A DNA stretch of 64,000 nt from Alphaproteobacteria bacterium (GTDB taxonomy: Bacteria; Pseudomonadota; Alphaproteobacteria; UBA828). Of this stretch, positions 8,272-16,583 are shown in pieces. Both the position numbers and the translations under genes were made by a program. The notes under the pieces are model-generated. The model was not told the origin of the DNA. It worked only from the letters and a program-made list of their open reading frames with translations, and ran no database searches. The stretch is taken from positions 1-64,000 of the forward strand of contig JAJDUK010000047.1 of assembly GCA_022826665.1 (NCBI GenBank), read 5' to 3'. Numbering within the stretch: the stretch's first letter is position 1; every line of letters begins with the position of its first letter.

Positions 8272-8357
8272 GCTGACGCAGCCGCTGCTCGGAGCGAATC
8301 CGGCGGGAGTGGGGCTCGGTAATCCGGGAAGTCGTGACCCGGAGGCGATGGGTATAT

Positions 8358-9017
8358 TCAGTCGATCTCGTCTTCGGGCACGATCCAGGGTTCCTGGAGC
8401 GCCGCGTCGCGCCATTCGACGAACGCCGGCAGTGTCAGCACGGCGCGGCTGTAGGCAGCGCAGGTCGTGTCGAGGTCGACGCCGTAGGTATCCAATCGGG
8501 TGACGATCGGCGCATACATGGCGTCGGCCGCGCAGAAGGCGCCGAACAGGAACTCGCCGCCGGCGCCGTAGCGGCTGCGGCAATCGCACCATATCTCGCA
8601 GATGCGGACGATGTCTTCGTCGACGCCCGGCCCGCGGCCCTTCCCCTTGAGGTCGAGGCGGCGCAGGTTCATGGGCATGTGGTTGCGCAGCGCTGTGAAG
8701 CCCGCGTGCATCTCATTGGCGATGGCGCGGGCCGTGGCGCGCGCATCGCGGTCCTCGGGCCAGAACCCCGCGTCCGGGAACAGCTCGTTGGCGTACTCGA
8801 TGATCGCGAGGGTCTCCCAGATCGTGTGCTCGCCGTGCTGGAGAACGGGGACGCGCCCGGACGGCGAGACGGCGGCAATGGCCTCCTTCCAGTTCTCGTC
8901 GAACAGCAGGAGCAGCCGCTCGTCGAAGGGGATTCCGGCGTGGCGCAGCGCAAGCCAGGGCCTGAGCGACCAGGACGAGTAGTTCTTGTTGCCGATGATC
9001 AGGGTGAATTCACTCAT
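8358..9017 (-). CDS. Glutathione S-transferase family protein
   Basis: A 219-residue GST. The N-terminal thioredoxin fold reads IIGNKNYSSWSLRPWLALR, where Tyr/Ser of NYSSWS lie at the active-site position, followed by SPSGRVPVLQHGEHTIWETLAIIEY with the cis-proline and glutathione-binding Glu/Thr. The C-terminal helical domain includes ANEMHAGFTALRNHMPMN and FLFGAFCAADAMYAP, where the GAFCAADAMYAP N-capping motif is typical of a bacterial subgroup. It faces the toxin gene convergently and is not obviously part of an operon. Function is probably detoxification or maleylacetoacetate-isomerase-like chemistry; undetermined. Confidence 0.85.
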   Translation of the reverse strand: MSEFTLIIGNKNYSSWSLRPWLALRHAGIPFDERLLLLFDENWKEAIAAVSPSGRVPVLQHGEHTIWETLAIIEYANELFPDAGFWPEDRDARATARAIANEMHAGFTALRNHMPMNLRRLDLKGKGRGPGVDEDIVRICEIWCDCRSRYGAGGEFLFGAFCAADAMYAPIVTRLDTYGVDLDTTCAAYSRAVLTLPAFVEWRDAALQEPWIVPEDEID

Positions 9018-9097
9018 AACGATGCGCGCTCATTCTCCGCTTTGCGTTGTGCGGCCGGACTATAACGCCGCGCTAAGCGCCGGCAACGTCCGGCGGT

Positions 9098-9511
9098 CTA
9101 ACGGGTCGCGTCGACGGTTTGGACGTGGCCGGCGGCGGCGTAGGAGAGGATGGCGAAATCGGCCGTGAGCAGCGGCGCGCCGCATTGGCGGGCGGTCGCG
9201 ATGATGAGGCGATCGGCGGGATCGGCACGAAACGCCCCGGGCAGCCGCACGCTGTCGGCGGCGATCTCAGGCTCGATGGGCAGCAGCCGGATGCCGGGCA
9301 GGGCGAGCACCGTCCTGATCCACGCGCCGACCTCCTGCGCGAGGTGGAGGCGGCCCCGCTCCGCCAGCAAGGCAATTTCCCACGGCGTGATTGCGGAGAT
9401 GCAGATGTCGTCTGACTGCCCCGCTGCGGCGATGGCAGCGCGCGCTTCGGGCCCCAGCCGCCGTTCGTCGTTCATGGCCCAGAGCAGCACGTGCGTGTCG
9501 AGTACGATCAC
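9098..9511 (-). CDS. PIN-domain ribonuclease toxin (VapC-like)
   Basis: A 137-residue PIN-domain protein. The acidic metal-binding set is visible: Asp5 in LDTHVLLW, Glu in TPWEIALL, Asp in DPADRLIIATA and Asp in TADFAI. This subgroup (LDTHVLLW start) pairs with Phd/YefM-like antitoxins. Its ATG overlaps the antitoxin stop by 4 bp. Expected activity is endoribonucleolytic cleavage of tRNA or other RNA. Confidence 0.88.
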   Translation of the reverse strand: MIVLDTHVLLWAMNDERRLGPEARAAIAAAGQSDDICISAITPWEIALLAERGRLHLAQEVGAWIRTVLALPGIRLLPIEPEIAADSVRLPGAFRADPADRLIIATARQCGAPLLTADFAILSYAAAGHVQTVDATR

Positions 9512-9750
9512 TGCGCGGCGTTCCAGTCGGCGGAATCGAGTGCCGGCAAGAAGGGATCGTCGTAGGCCAGCACCGATCCCTTTATGGCGCCGATGATCGA
9601 TCGATCCTCGCCTTCGGGCCGCACCGGCGCGAGCACAGCGACCGGCCGGCCGCGATTGGTGATGGTCACCGGCTCGCCGTCTTCGCCCATCTCATTGATA
9701 ATACGGAGACATTTCGCCTGAAATTCAGACGCCGCAATCGTCTTTCCCAT
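9508..9750 (-). CDS. Phd/YefM-type antitoxin
   Basis: An 80-residue antitoxin. The N-terminal IAASEFQAKCLRIINEM followed by GEPVTITNRGRPVAVLAPV is the Phd/YefM DNA-binding fold. The C-terminal portion (from about residue 50) would wrap the toxin. It is the first gene of the pair and its stop overlaps the toxin ATG. Autoregulation is likely through the palindrome directly upstream (9768-9794). Confidence 0.88.
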   Translation of the reverse strand: MGKTIAASEFQAKCLRIINEMGEDGEPVTITNRGRPVAVLAPVRPEGEDRSIIGAIKGSVLAYDDPFLPALDSADWNAAQ

Positions 9751-9767
9751 GATTTCTGCCTGAAAAA

Positions 9768-9794
9768 CATACGTACATATGATATATACGTATG
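9768..9794. promoter_or_regulatory. Palindromic operator upstream of the Phd/VapC module
   Basis: CATACGTA (9768-9775) and TACGTATG (9787-9794) form a perfect 8-bp inverted repeat around an AT-rich 11-bp spacer, 18 bp upstream of the antitoxin start. The region is much lower in GC than its surroundings. It fits the autoregulatory operator and promoter of a type II toxin-antitoxin pair. Confidence 0.65.
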
Positions 9795-9839
9795 ATCAAA
9801 GAACGTCAATCCGGCGAGGCCGGTCTGATCCCGAAGGGC

Positions 9840-10544
9840 TCAGTCGCCGGAATCGTCCTCGTCGGCGCCGCTCATCAGCTGGGAGAAGCGCACCGGCAGG
9901 ATTTCCTCGGTCTCGAACCGCCCGTCCCCGTCCTTGGTAACGAGCAGCAAACGCTGATCATCCTCCAGGCCGGCAGGAATCACCATACGCCCGCCGGGCT
10001 TGAGCTGTTGCAAGAGCGCCGGCGGGATCAGGTCGGGCGCCGCAGTCGCGATGATGCGGTCGTAGGGCGCGTGGTCGGGCCAGCCCAGGCTGCCGTCGCC
10101 GATGCGGAACTGGACGTTGCCGTAGCCTTGCTCGTCGAGCCGGCGGCGGCCGCTCTGGGCCAGCTCCTCGATCAGTTCGACCGTATAGACCTCGGCCGCG
10201 AGCTCCGCCAGCAGCGCCGCCTGATAGCCGAGCCCGGTGCCGATTTCGAGCACTCGGTGCTCCGCGCCGATCTCCAGCAGGTCGGTCATCAGCGCGACAA
10301 TGTAGGGCTGCGAGATGGTCTTGCCGCAGCCGATGGGGAGCGGCGAGTCGAGGTAGGCGTAAAGCGTCATCTCGACCGGCACGAAGGCGTGGCGCGGAAC
10401 CCGCCCGATCGCCTCCATGACATCGCCCGCAATCGCGGCACGGCCGGTCTTGCCGCTGACATGGTCGGCGTGAAGCGCCACCTGTTCGACCATGGTACGG
10501 CGCAGGATCGCGAATTGGTCTTCGTTGGTATTCGCCGCCGTCAT
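9840..10544 (-). CDS. pcm: Protein-L-isoaspartate O-methyltransferase
   Basis: A 234-residue Pcm. It contains GCGKTISQPYIVALMTDLL, the SAM-binding motif HRVLEIGTGLGYQAALLAEL, VYTVELIEELA and NVQFRIGDGSLGWPDHAPYDRIIATAAPDLIPPALLQQL in short order, all family hallmarks. The enzyme methylates isoaspartyl residues in damaged proteins in the cytosol. The ATG at 10544 has AGGA about 10 bases upstream; the frame runs open much further but upstream residues are non-homologous and cross the start of the divergent acyltransferase. It ends acidic (DEDDSGD). Confidence 0.93.
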   Translation of the reverse strand: MTAANTNEDQFAILRRTMVEQVALHADHVSGKTGRAAIAGDVMEAIGRVPRHAFVPVEMTLYAYLDSPLPIGCGKTISQPYIVALMTDLLEIGAEHRVLEIGTGLGYQAALLAELAAEVYTVELIEELAQSGRRRLDEQGYGNVQFRIGDGSLGWPDHAPYDRIIATAAPDLIPPALLQQLKPGGRMVIPAGLEDDQRLLLVTKDGDGRFETEEILPVRFSQLMSGADEDDSGD

Positions 10545-10764
10545 GGCTCGTTCCTGCGCCTCGGCGTACGCGTGCTCGCGGGCACCGCGCCCGCCCGTCG
10601 CCCCGAAGGGGCGCCACAGAGTGTCACCCCGATTGCTGCTATAAGTAACGCATCTGCGCGACAGCCGCGAGCCCACCGGTGACGATCCTCTGCCCCGTCC
10701 GCCCTTGCGCGGGGAGACCGCCCCGCTCTGATGCAACCCGCCCAGTCGGGCGTCCGGCCCGCGC

Positions 10765-12186
10765 ATGACCGGCTCGCTCGCGCTGCCGCTCTGGATTCTC
10801 GCGGTGGTCGGTGCACTCGCGCTTTGGGCCGCGCTCGACCGGATCCTGATGCCGAGCGCGCGCTGGTTCCTGCGCCGCCGCCTCAACCGCATGATCGAGG
10901 AGGTCAACACGCGACTGGAGTTGCAGATCCCGGCGTTCCAGCAGACCAAGCGGCGGGTGCTGATCGACCAGCTTGCCTACGACCCGCACGTGATGGAGGC
11001 GATCGAGGCCGAGGCCGAGGCCACCGGCACACCGCGCGAGGTGCTAAGCAGGCAGGTGGAGCGCTACGCCCGCGAAATCGTGCCCTCCTTCAACGCCTAC
11101 GCCTACTTCCGCATCGGCTATCACCTCGCGCGACGGGCGGTGGAAAGCCTCTACCGCGTGCGTCTCGGCTATTCCGACGACGAGGCCCTGGCCCGTATCG
11201 AGCCCGGCGCCAGCGTTGTCTTCGTGATGAACCACCGCAGCAACATGGACTACGTGATCGTCGCCTACATGGCGGCCCATCGCTCCGCGCTCAGCTACGC
11301 CGTCGGCGAGTGGGCGCGGGTCTGGCCGCTCAGGATGCTGGTGCGCTCGCTTGGCGCCTACTTCGTGCGCCGGGGTTCGGGCAGCCGCCTCTACCGCCAG
11401 GTGCTCGCCCGCTACGTGCAGGCTGCGACCGCCGGCGGCGTGGTCCAGGCGGTCTATCCGGAAGGCGGCCTCAGCCGCGACGGCCGCCTGCGCAAGCCCA
11501 AGCTCGGGCTCATCAACTATATGGTCTCGTCCTTCGACCCGGAGGGGACGCGCGATCTGGTCTTCGTCCCCGTTGGCATCAACTACGACCGGGTACTGGA
11601 GGACCGCATGCTGGTCCGCGCACCGGGCCCCGGCGAGCCCCGGCGCAGCCGGGCACGCGTGCTCGCCACCGCGTTCCGCTTCGCCGCGCACAACGTGAGT
11701 CTGATGATCCGGCGGCGCTGGTACCGTTTCGGCTACGCCTGCGTGAACTTCGCCGCACCAATCTCCATGCGGGACTACGCCAAGGCGAACGGGCTCGACT
11801 TCCGCACGCTGGAGCTGGAGGAACGCCACCAGGCCGTCGAAAAACTCGGCGGCGAGCTATTGCAAGCGATCGCAGCAGCGATTCCGGTGCTTCCGGTGTC
11901 CCTAGTGGCGACGGTGTTCGTGCGTGCGGACGGGGCCCTTGATTTGCTGGAAATCAAGGGGCGCACCCAGGCGCTGATCGACCGGCTGGAGCGCGAGGGC
12001 GCCTACGTCCACATCCCGCGCGCCGATCGCGACTACGCCGTTACCGTGGGGCTCCGCATGCTGACGCTCCGCCACTTCGTCACCGAGGCGGACGGGCTCT
12101 ATAGCGCGAACGAAGGCGAGCGCGACATGCTGCGCTACTACGCCAACGCGATCGAGCACTTCCTGTCCGACGCGCCGGACGACTGA
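10765..12186 (+). CDS. Glycerol-3-phosphate/1-acyl-glycerol-phosphate acyltransferase (PlsB/PlsC superfamily)
   Basis: A 473-residue membrane-associated acyltransferase. A hydrophobic N-terminal segment (residues 5-25) would anchor it to the inner membrane. The acyltransferase blocks are clear: NHRSNMD (HX4D catalytic motif), FVRRGSGSRLY, VYPEGGLSRDGRL and VFVPVGINYDRV. It is longer than PlsC (about 250) but much shorter than E. coli PlsB (about 807), matching the shorter PlsB-like proteins of alphaproteobacteria. The role would be acylation of glycerol 3-phosphate in phospholipid synthesis. It diverges from pcm. Confidence 0.85.
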   Translation: MTGSLALPLWILAVVGALALWAALDRILMPSARWFLRRRLNRMIEEVNTRLELQIPAFQQTKRRVLIDQLAYDPHVMEAIEAEAEATGTPREVLSRQVERYAREIVPSFNAYAYFRIGYHLARRAVESLYRVRLGYSDDEALARIEPGASVVFVMNHRSNMDYVIVAYMAAHRSALSYAVGEWARVWPLRMLVRSLGAYFVRRGSGSRLYRQVLARYVQAATAGGVVQAVYPEGGLSRDGRLRKPKLGLINYMVSSFDPEGTRDLVFVPVGINYDRVLEDRMLVRAPGPGEPRRSRARVLATAFRFAAHNVSLMIRRRWYRFGYACVNFAAPISMRDYAKANGLDFRTLELEERHQAVEKLGGELLQAIAAAIPVLPVSLVATVFVRADGALDLLEIKGRTQALIDRLEREGAYVHIPRADRDYAVTVGLRMLTLRHFVTEADGLYSANEGERDMLRYYANAIEHFLSDAPDD

Positions 12187-12201
12187 CCGGAGGAGAGAGG
12201 T

Positions 12202-12229
12202 CGCGCCGGCGCCAGAAGCGGCCGGCGCG
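12202..12229. terminator. Bidirectional terminator-like hairpin
   Basis: CGCGCCGGC (12202-12210) and GCCGGCGCG (12221-12229) form a perfect 9-bp GC stem with a 10-nt loop, placed between the convergent ends of the acyltransferase and the DUF1330 gene. There is no T-run on either side. Confidence 0.55.
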
Positions 12230-12242
12230 ATGGATTACTCGG

Positions 12243-12536
12243 TTACTCCACGCCCTCGACGAAGTAGACGCTGCTGTTGGAAGCCCTGAAACGCATCGGC
12301 AGCACCGCCTGGTATTCGGGGCAGTTGTACCACTCCTTCGCCTTTTCCATGCTCTCGAAGCGGATGATCACGATTCTGGGCGGCTTCGACATGCCGTCCA
12401 TGTGGGCGACGTTGGTGGTGGCGGCGACCAGCTCCCCGCCGTAGGCCGCGACCGAGGGGCCCGCCTTCTCGGCGTACTCGTCCATGAGAGCCTGGTCGGT
12501 CACTTGCGATTCGGAAATCAGATAGGCAGCAGGCAT
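12243..12536 (-). CDS. DUF1330 family protein
   Basis: A 97-residue ferredoxin-like fold protein of the DUF1330 family: AAYLISESQVTDQALMDEY at the start, then KPPRIVIIRFESMEKAKEWYNCPEYQAVLPMR, whose Trp-Tyr and EYQ pattern are family signatures, and a final YFVEGVE. Biochemical function is unknown. It lies 36 bp downstream of the large OYE-type oxidoreductase on the same strand, so it may share its transcript. Confidence 0.85.
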   Translation of the reverse strand: MPAAYLISESQVTDQALMDEYAEKAGPSVAAYGGELVAATTNVAHMDGMSKPPRIVIIRFESMEKAKEWYNCPEYQAVLPMRFRASNSSVYFVEGVE

Positions 12537-12572
12537 GAAAGGTCTCCTTGGGTTGTGTCGTTTCGGGGAGGA

Positions 12573-14600
12573 TTAGAGCTTGCGGGCCTGGCGGTGGCCT
12601 TCGTAGACCGCCTCGTAGGCGGTGCGGGGCGCGGTTGCGTCACCGATGGTCTCGACCGAGACCCCGCGCGCGGCGACCGCGTTATGCAGCGCGTTCTCGG
12701 AGCGCCGGCCAGTCGCCATGACGATCCAGTCGGCCTCGATCGTCCGCTCCGCCTCTTCGTGGTGGACGTTGTAGAGCGTCACCTTGTCGCCCTCGATGCG
12801 GCGGACGAAGTGATCGACGCAAACCGTCACCCCGGTCTGGTAGAGCTTGGGCAGGATCCAGTCGAGATAGACGTCGAGGATGGTTTCCATGCCCACCATG
12901 GGCCAGCGGGTGACCAGCGTCACCTCGTCGGCCCCACCCTCCTTGCAGGCGACGGCGGTGAGCGGTGCCACCACGTCGCAGAGGTCGTCCAGCACCATCA
13001 CCTTGCCGCGCGGCCGGGCCTGGCCCTGGGCGACCGTATCCCAGCCGACGCAGTTGCCGGTCTCCCAGCCGGGGAGCCCCTCGCTGGTCCAGCCCTGGAA
13101 ACCGTCGACCGCGACTGAAGACCCCGTGGCCACCACCACGTGATCGGGCTTCACCGTCTCCAGCGCTTGGTCCAGATCCTCCTCCGTCACCGGCGCGCCG
13201 GTGACGATGCGGGTGCCATTCTTCTCCGCCTGCGCCGCGAGCCAGCGGCCGATCTCGCCGTATTCGGCCCGGGTCGGCAGCAGCGACTGCACCCGCACGT
13301 GGCCGCCGGTCTCGCCCTCGGCCTCGTAGAGCGTCACGTTGTGGCCGCGGGCAGAGGCGACGCGCGCGTATTCCAGTCCGGCCGGGCCGCCGCCGATGAC
13401 CAGCACCGACTTGGGCTCCGCCACCTTGACCAGCGTGCCCTCGCCCCACTTTCCCTCGCGGCCCACGGTGGGGTTGTAGATGCACTGCACGCGGCCGCCC
13501 CGGCTCACGCTCTTCCAGCAGAAGTTGGCAGCGACGCATGCACGAATGTCGTCGGTGCGGCCCTCCTGCGCCTTCTTGGCCCAGTGGGGGTCGGTGAAGA
13601 GCTGGCGGGCGAGGCAGATGGCATCGCCGTCGCCGGCTTCCAGCAGCCGCTCGGCCACGTCCGGCGTGGTGATACGGCCCACCAGCAGCACCGGCTTGGA
13701 TGAGATCTCGCGGATCTTGCGGGCGTAGCCGCGCTCCCAGCCTGCCTCGAACTCCATCGGCGTGTGGATGAAGGCGTGATGCACGCCGGCCGAGACGTTG
13801 ACGTAGTCGATGTCCGCCCGCTTCTCGATCTCGGCGACGATGTCCCGCACCTCGTCGATTTCCAAGTCGCCCGGCCAGAACGAGGTCGAGTTGATGCGGT
13901 AGCCGACGAACCTGTCGTCGCCGGCGGCAGCGCGCATCCGCTTCAATGCCTCGAGGGGAAAGCGCAGGCGGTTGTCCAGCGAGCCGCCCCAGCGGTCGGT
14001 GCGCTTGTTGTAGAGCGGCGAGATGAACTGCCAGGGCAGGTAACCGTGGCTGAGATGGAGTTCGACCCCGTCGAGCCCCGCCGCGAACGCACGGACCGCA
14101 GCGCTGCCGAAGGCCTCCAGCAGCTCCTCGATCTCGTCCTCGTCAAGCTCCTTGGGCGTGGACGCGCCGGGGAACTCGCCCAGGGGCACCTGGCTCGGCG
14201 AGACGGAGTACCAGGTCTCATCGGGGTCGTAGGTGGCCTCCTGCTTGAAGGTGGGGAAGCCCCGCACGCCCGAGTGCCAGAGCTGGATCGCGAGCCTGCA
14301 GCCTTCGGCATGGACCGCGTCCGCGATTTTCGACAGCGGCTCGATCTGCCGGTCGTCGAAGAGCTGCGGCATGAGCAATGGCGCCATGAGCGAGCTCCGG
14401 TGGACATGGGTCCCGCCGATGATGATGAGGCCGACCCCTCCCTCGGCGCGCTCCCGGTAGTAATGGGTCGCCATGTCGATGAAGAGCCCGTTCCACGGGT
14501 CGGAGACCCAGCTCGGGCAGGTTGGCGGGAACACCACGCGGTTCTTGATCGTGGTGTTACGGATCTTCCATTCCGAGAAAAGCCGTGGATAGGTGGCCAT
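12573..14600 (-). CDS. Old-yellow-enzyme/TMADH-type FMN-FAD oxidoreductase
   Basis: A 675-residue two-part enzyme. Residues 1-350 form an FMN TIM barrel (KNRVVFPP, LAIQLWHSGVRG, LHLSHGYLPWQFISPLYNKRTDRWGGSLDNR, VGRI). Residues 385-675 form a FAD/NAD(P)-binding half with VLVIGGGPAGLEYARVAS. This is the layout of trimethylamine dehydrogenase, dimethylamine dehydrogenase and 2,4-dienoyl-CoA reductase. The region that normally holds four 4Fe-4S cysteines reads C355-V-A-A358-N-F-C361 and C373, so one ligand position is alanine. ATG 14600 (not the longer frame) gives the family-typical MATYPRLFSEWKI, after a GGGGGG stretch. Substrate unknown. Confidence 0.85.
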   Translation of the reverse strand: MATYPRLFSEWKIRNTTIKNRVVFPPTCPSWVSDPWNGLFIDMATHYYRERAEGGVGLIIIGGTHVHRSSLMAPLLMPQLFDDRQIEPLSKIADAVHAEGCRLAIQLWHSGVRGFPTFKQEATYDPDETWYSVSPSQVPLGEFPGASTPKELDEDEIEELLEAFGSAAVRAFAAGLDGVELHLSHGYLPWQFISPLYNKRTDRWGGSLDNRLRFPLEALKRMRAAAGDDRFVGYRINSTSFWPGDLEIDEVRDIVAEIEKRADIDYVNVSAGVHHAFIHTPMEFEAGWERGYARKIREISSKPVLLVGRITTPDVAERLLEAGDGDAICLARQLFTDPHWAKKAQEGRTDDIRACVAANFCWKSVSRGGRVQCIYNPTVGREGKWGEGTLVKVAEPKSVLVIGGGPAGLEYARVASARGHNVTLYEAEGETGGHVRVQSLLPTRAEYGEIGRWLAAQAEKNGTRIVTGAPVTEEDLDQALETVKPDHVVVATGSSVAVDGFQGWTSEGLPGWETGNCVGWDTVAQGQARPRGKVMVLDDLCDVVAPLTAVACKEGGADEVTLVTRWPMVGMETILDVYLDWILPKLYQTGVTVCVDHFVRRIEGDKVTLYNVHHEEAERTIEADWIVMATGRRSENALHNAVAARGVSVETIGDATAPRTAYEAVYEGHRQARKL

Positions 14601-14735
14601 GTCGCATTCCCCCCTGTCGCGGGCACCCCGCCGGCCGGGCGCCCTGTGCATAGCCGGTTGGGTCCATTACACTCGGCTTGGCGTGGGAATACCAGTTTCG
14701 CGGCCTCGGGCCTGCTCAAACACGGGAGGGCGGCG

Positions 14736-16151
14736 ATGTCCGACACCTATCGCGCAGTGATCCCCTACGAATCCCTCGATCCGCTGACCATAGGCTCGGC
14801 CGACGATCCAGCCATGGTCTATCGGGAGACCCTGACCCTCGACATTCCAGAGGCGAACCTGCTGGCGGCGCTCTACCCGGACGAGCCCGCGCCCGTCGCG
14901 AACGCCACCGAGGCCTGCGCCGCCGCGCTGGAGGCACCGCATTCGGGGCCTCGGTTCTCGGAGATGATCGGGCCGGACAAGAGCCTCGCCATCATCATCG
15001 ACAACCAGTTTCGCCCGACGCCCACCTCCAAACTGCTGCCGGCGGTGCTCGATGCCGTCGAGGCCCACGGCGTCAAGGACGCGCGCGTGGTCTGCGCCAA
15101 CGGCAAGGTCTTCCCCATGTCGGAACGCGATACCGAGCTCAAGCTCGGCAGGGAGAACCTGGCGCGCATGGAGCGGCTCGGCATCCCCTTCTTCCAGAAC
15201 GAGCCGCGCGATCCCGAGCAGTACGTCTTCATCGGCATGACCACGGGTGGCACGCCGGTCTGGCTGCACAAGGAGGTCGCGAAGTCCGACGTGACGCTCT
15301 CCATGGGCCAGGCGCAGTCCAACCACTGGGGCGCCGGCGGGGGTGGCAAGCTGATCCTGCCGGGCGTGGTCTCGGACGAGACCATTGAATCGAACCACTG
15401 CGCCTTCGTGATGTCGCCCAAGACCCATTACGGCGCCTTGGCCGGGCCGATGCGGACCGATATCGACGAGGCCGCCACCATGTGCAGGCTCTCGGCGACG
15501 CTCAACAGCGTGCTGGATACCAGGGGCCGGCTCTGTTTCATCAACTTCGGCGCGCACCCGGACGCGCACCGCGAGGCGATCCGCTACTTCAACGGCATCT
15601 ACGCCTATGACCGCCCCGCCGATGGGCCGGCCGACATCGCCATCTGCGGCGTCTTCGCGCCGACCGATCATCTGTTCTTCCACACCGGCTGGGGCTGCAT
15701 GTCCTCCGACCTGCTGGTGAAGGACGGCGGCACGCTGATCTATTGCAGCCCGTCCCCCGGCGTGAGCACGCATCTCGGTGACTTCCCGGGCCTCGCACTC
15801 ATGGACCTGATGAAGCCCTACATGCCACCCTCGCCCGCGAACCTGGAGCGCGTCTACCGCGACATCCACAGCCGCACCATCGAGATGTGGGCGGGCTGCA
15901 TCTGGGTGCCGATCTACGAGGTCATGGTGCGCAAGCACCTCCACGTGGTCACGCTGGAGGAGAATCTGGAGATGGCGGCCGATATCGGGATCGAGGCCGG
16001 CACCTCGCTGGAGGACGCCTTCGCCGCCGCGATGGCCCGCCACGGGCCGGACGCCAAGGTCGCGGTGCTGCCTTTCGCGCGCTACCAGCTACCACGCGAT
16101 GCGATCCGCATGCCGGCTGAGGTCGAGCCCATGGCGCAGGCGGCGGAGTAG
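14736..16151 (+). CDS. LarA-like (DUF2088) lactate racemase homologue
   Basis: A 471-residue member of the nickel-pincer racemase family. Visible are IDNQFRPTPTSKLLP, the glycine-rich GAGGGGKLILPG with Lys205 at the position that binds the nickel-pincer cofactor covalently in LarA, and ESNH with His221. The histidine of the GTHR-type motif of lactate racemase appears to be Lys124 (ANGKVFP), so lactate is not a safe substrate; many LarA homologues act on other 2-hydroxyacids. No larB, larC or larE lies in this window. GGGAGGG precedes the ATG. It diverges from the OYE-type gene. Confidence 0.75.
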   Translation: MSDTYRAVIPYESLDPLTIGSADDPAMVYRETLTLDIPEANLLAALYPDEPAPVANATEACAAALEAPHSGPRFSEMIGPDKSLAIIIDNQFRPTPTSKLLPAVLDAVEAHGVKDARVVCANGKVFPMSERDTELKLGRENLARMERLGIPFFQNEPRDPEQYVFIGMTTGGTPVWLHKEVAKSDVTLSMGQAQSNHWGAGGGGKLILPGVVSDETIESNHCAFVMSPKTHYGALAGPMRTDIDEAATMCRLSATLNSVLDTRGRLCFINFGAHPDAHREAIRYFNGIYAYDRPADGPADIAICGVFAPTDHLFFHTGWGCMSSDLLVKDGGTLIYCSPSPGVSTHLGDFPGLALMDLMKPYMPPSPANLERVYRDIHSRTIEMWAGCIWVPIYEVMVRKHLHVVTLEENLEMAADIGIEAGTSLEDAFAAAMARHGPDAKVAVLPFARYQLPRDAIRMPAEVEPMAQAAE

Positions 16152-16161
16152 GCTCGGCCGC

Positions 16162-16476
16162 ATGTCCTCCTCGGGCGCCTCGGACGCGCCGATCACGGGA
16201 TCGACGACCGTGGTCGAGTTGCTGGAGCGATTCCCCGGCGGCGAAGCAGCTGACTTGATGGCGCGGCTCGCCTGGCCCTGCGCCCATTGCTCGGGCGCGC
16301 TGCACGAGCCCATCAGCATGGCCGCCAAGCGCCACGCCAACCGCGCTGGCCCCGTGGTTCGCGCCTTCCAGGCGCTTGCGCACGGCGGCCCGAGCGAGGC
16401 CGAGATCGCCGAGGCCGCGGCCAAGCACGAGAAGCGCGCCGACCCGGCGGCGCTCTGGGCCCGCTACACCCGCTAG
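16162..16476 (+). CDS. Small DUF1858-like protein with a CxxC motif
   Basis: A 104-residue protein beginning 10 bp after the LarA-like stop. PITGSTTVVELLERFP followed by LAWPCAHCSGALHEPIS resembles the DUF1858 disulfide domain (TVAELLERFP...CxxC). The Cys pair could bind metal or do thiol chemistry. The rest is Ala-rich helix (HANRAGPVVRAFQALA). It is probably translated with the LarA-like gene; whether it serves that enzyme is not known. Confidence 0.6.
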   Translation: MSSSGASDAPITGSTTVVELLERFPGGEAADLMARLAWPCAHCSGALHEPISMAAKRHANRAGPVVRAFQALAHGGPSEAEIAEAAAKHEKRADPAALWARYTR

Positions 16477-16583
16477 CCCGCGCCCGGCGGGCGCACGACG
16501 CTCGCATGCGCTTACTCATCACAACTAATTCATCCAAATTAGCTTGGTGGTCCGCTCCCTCTCCTGTACGGTCAGCAGACTGT

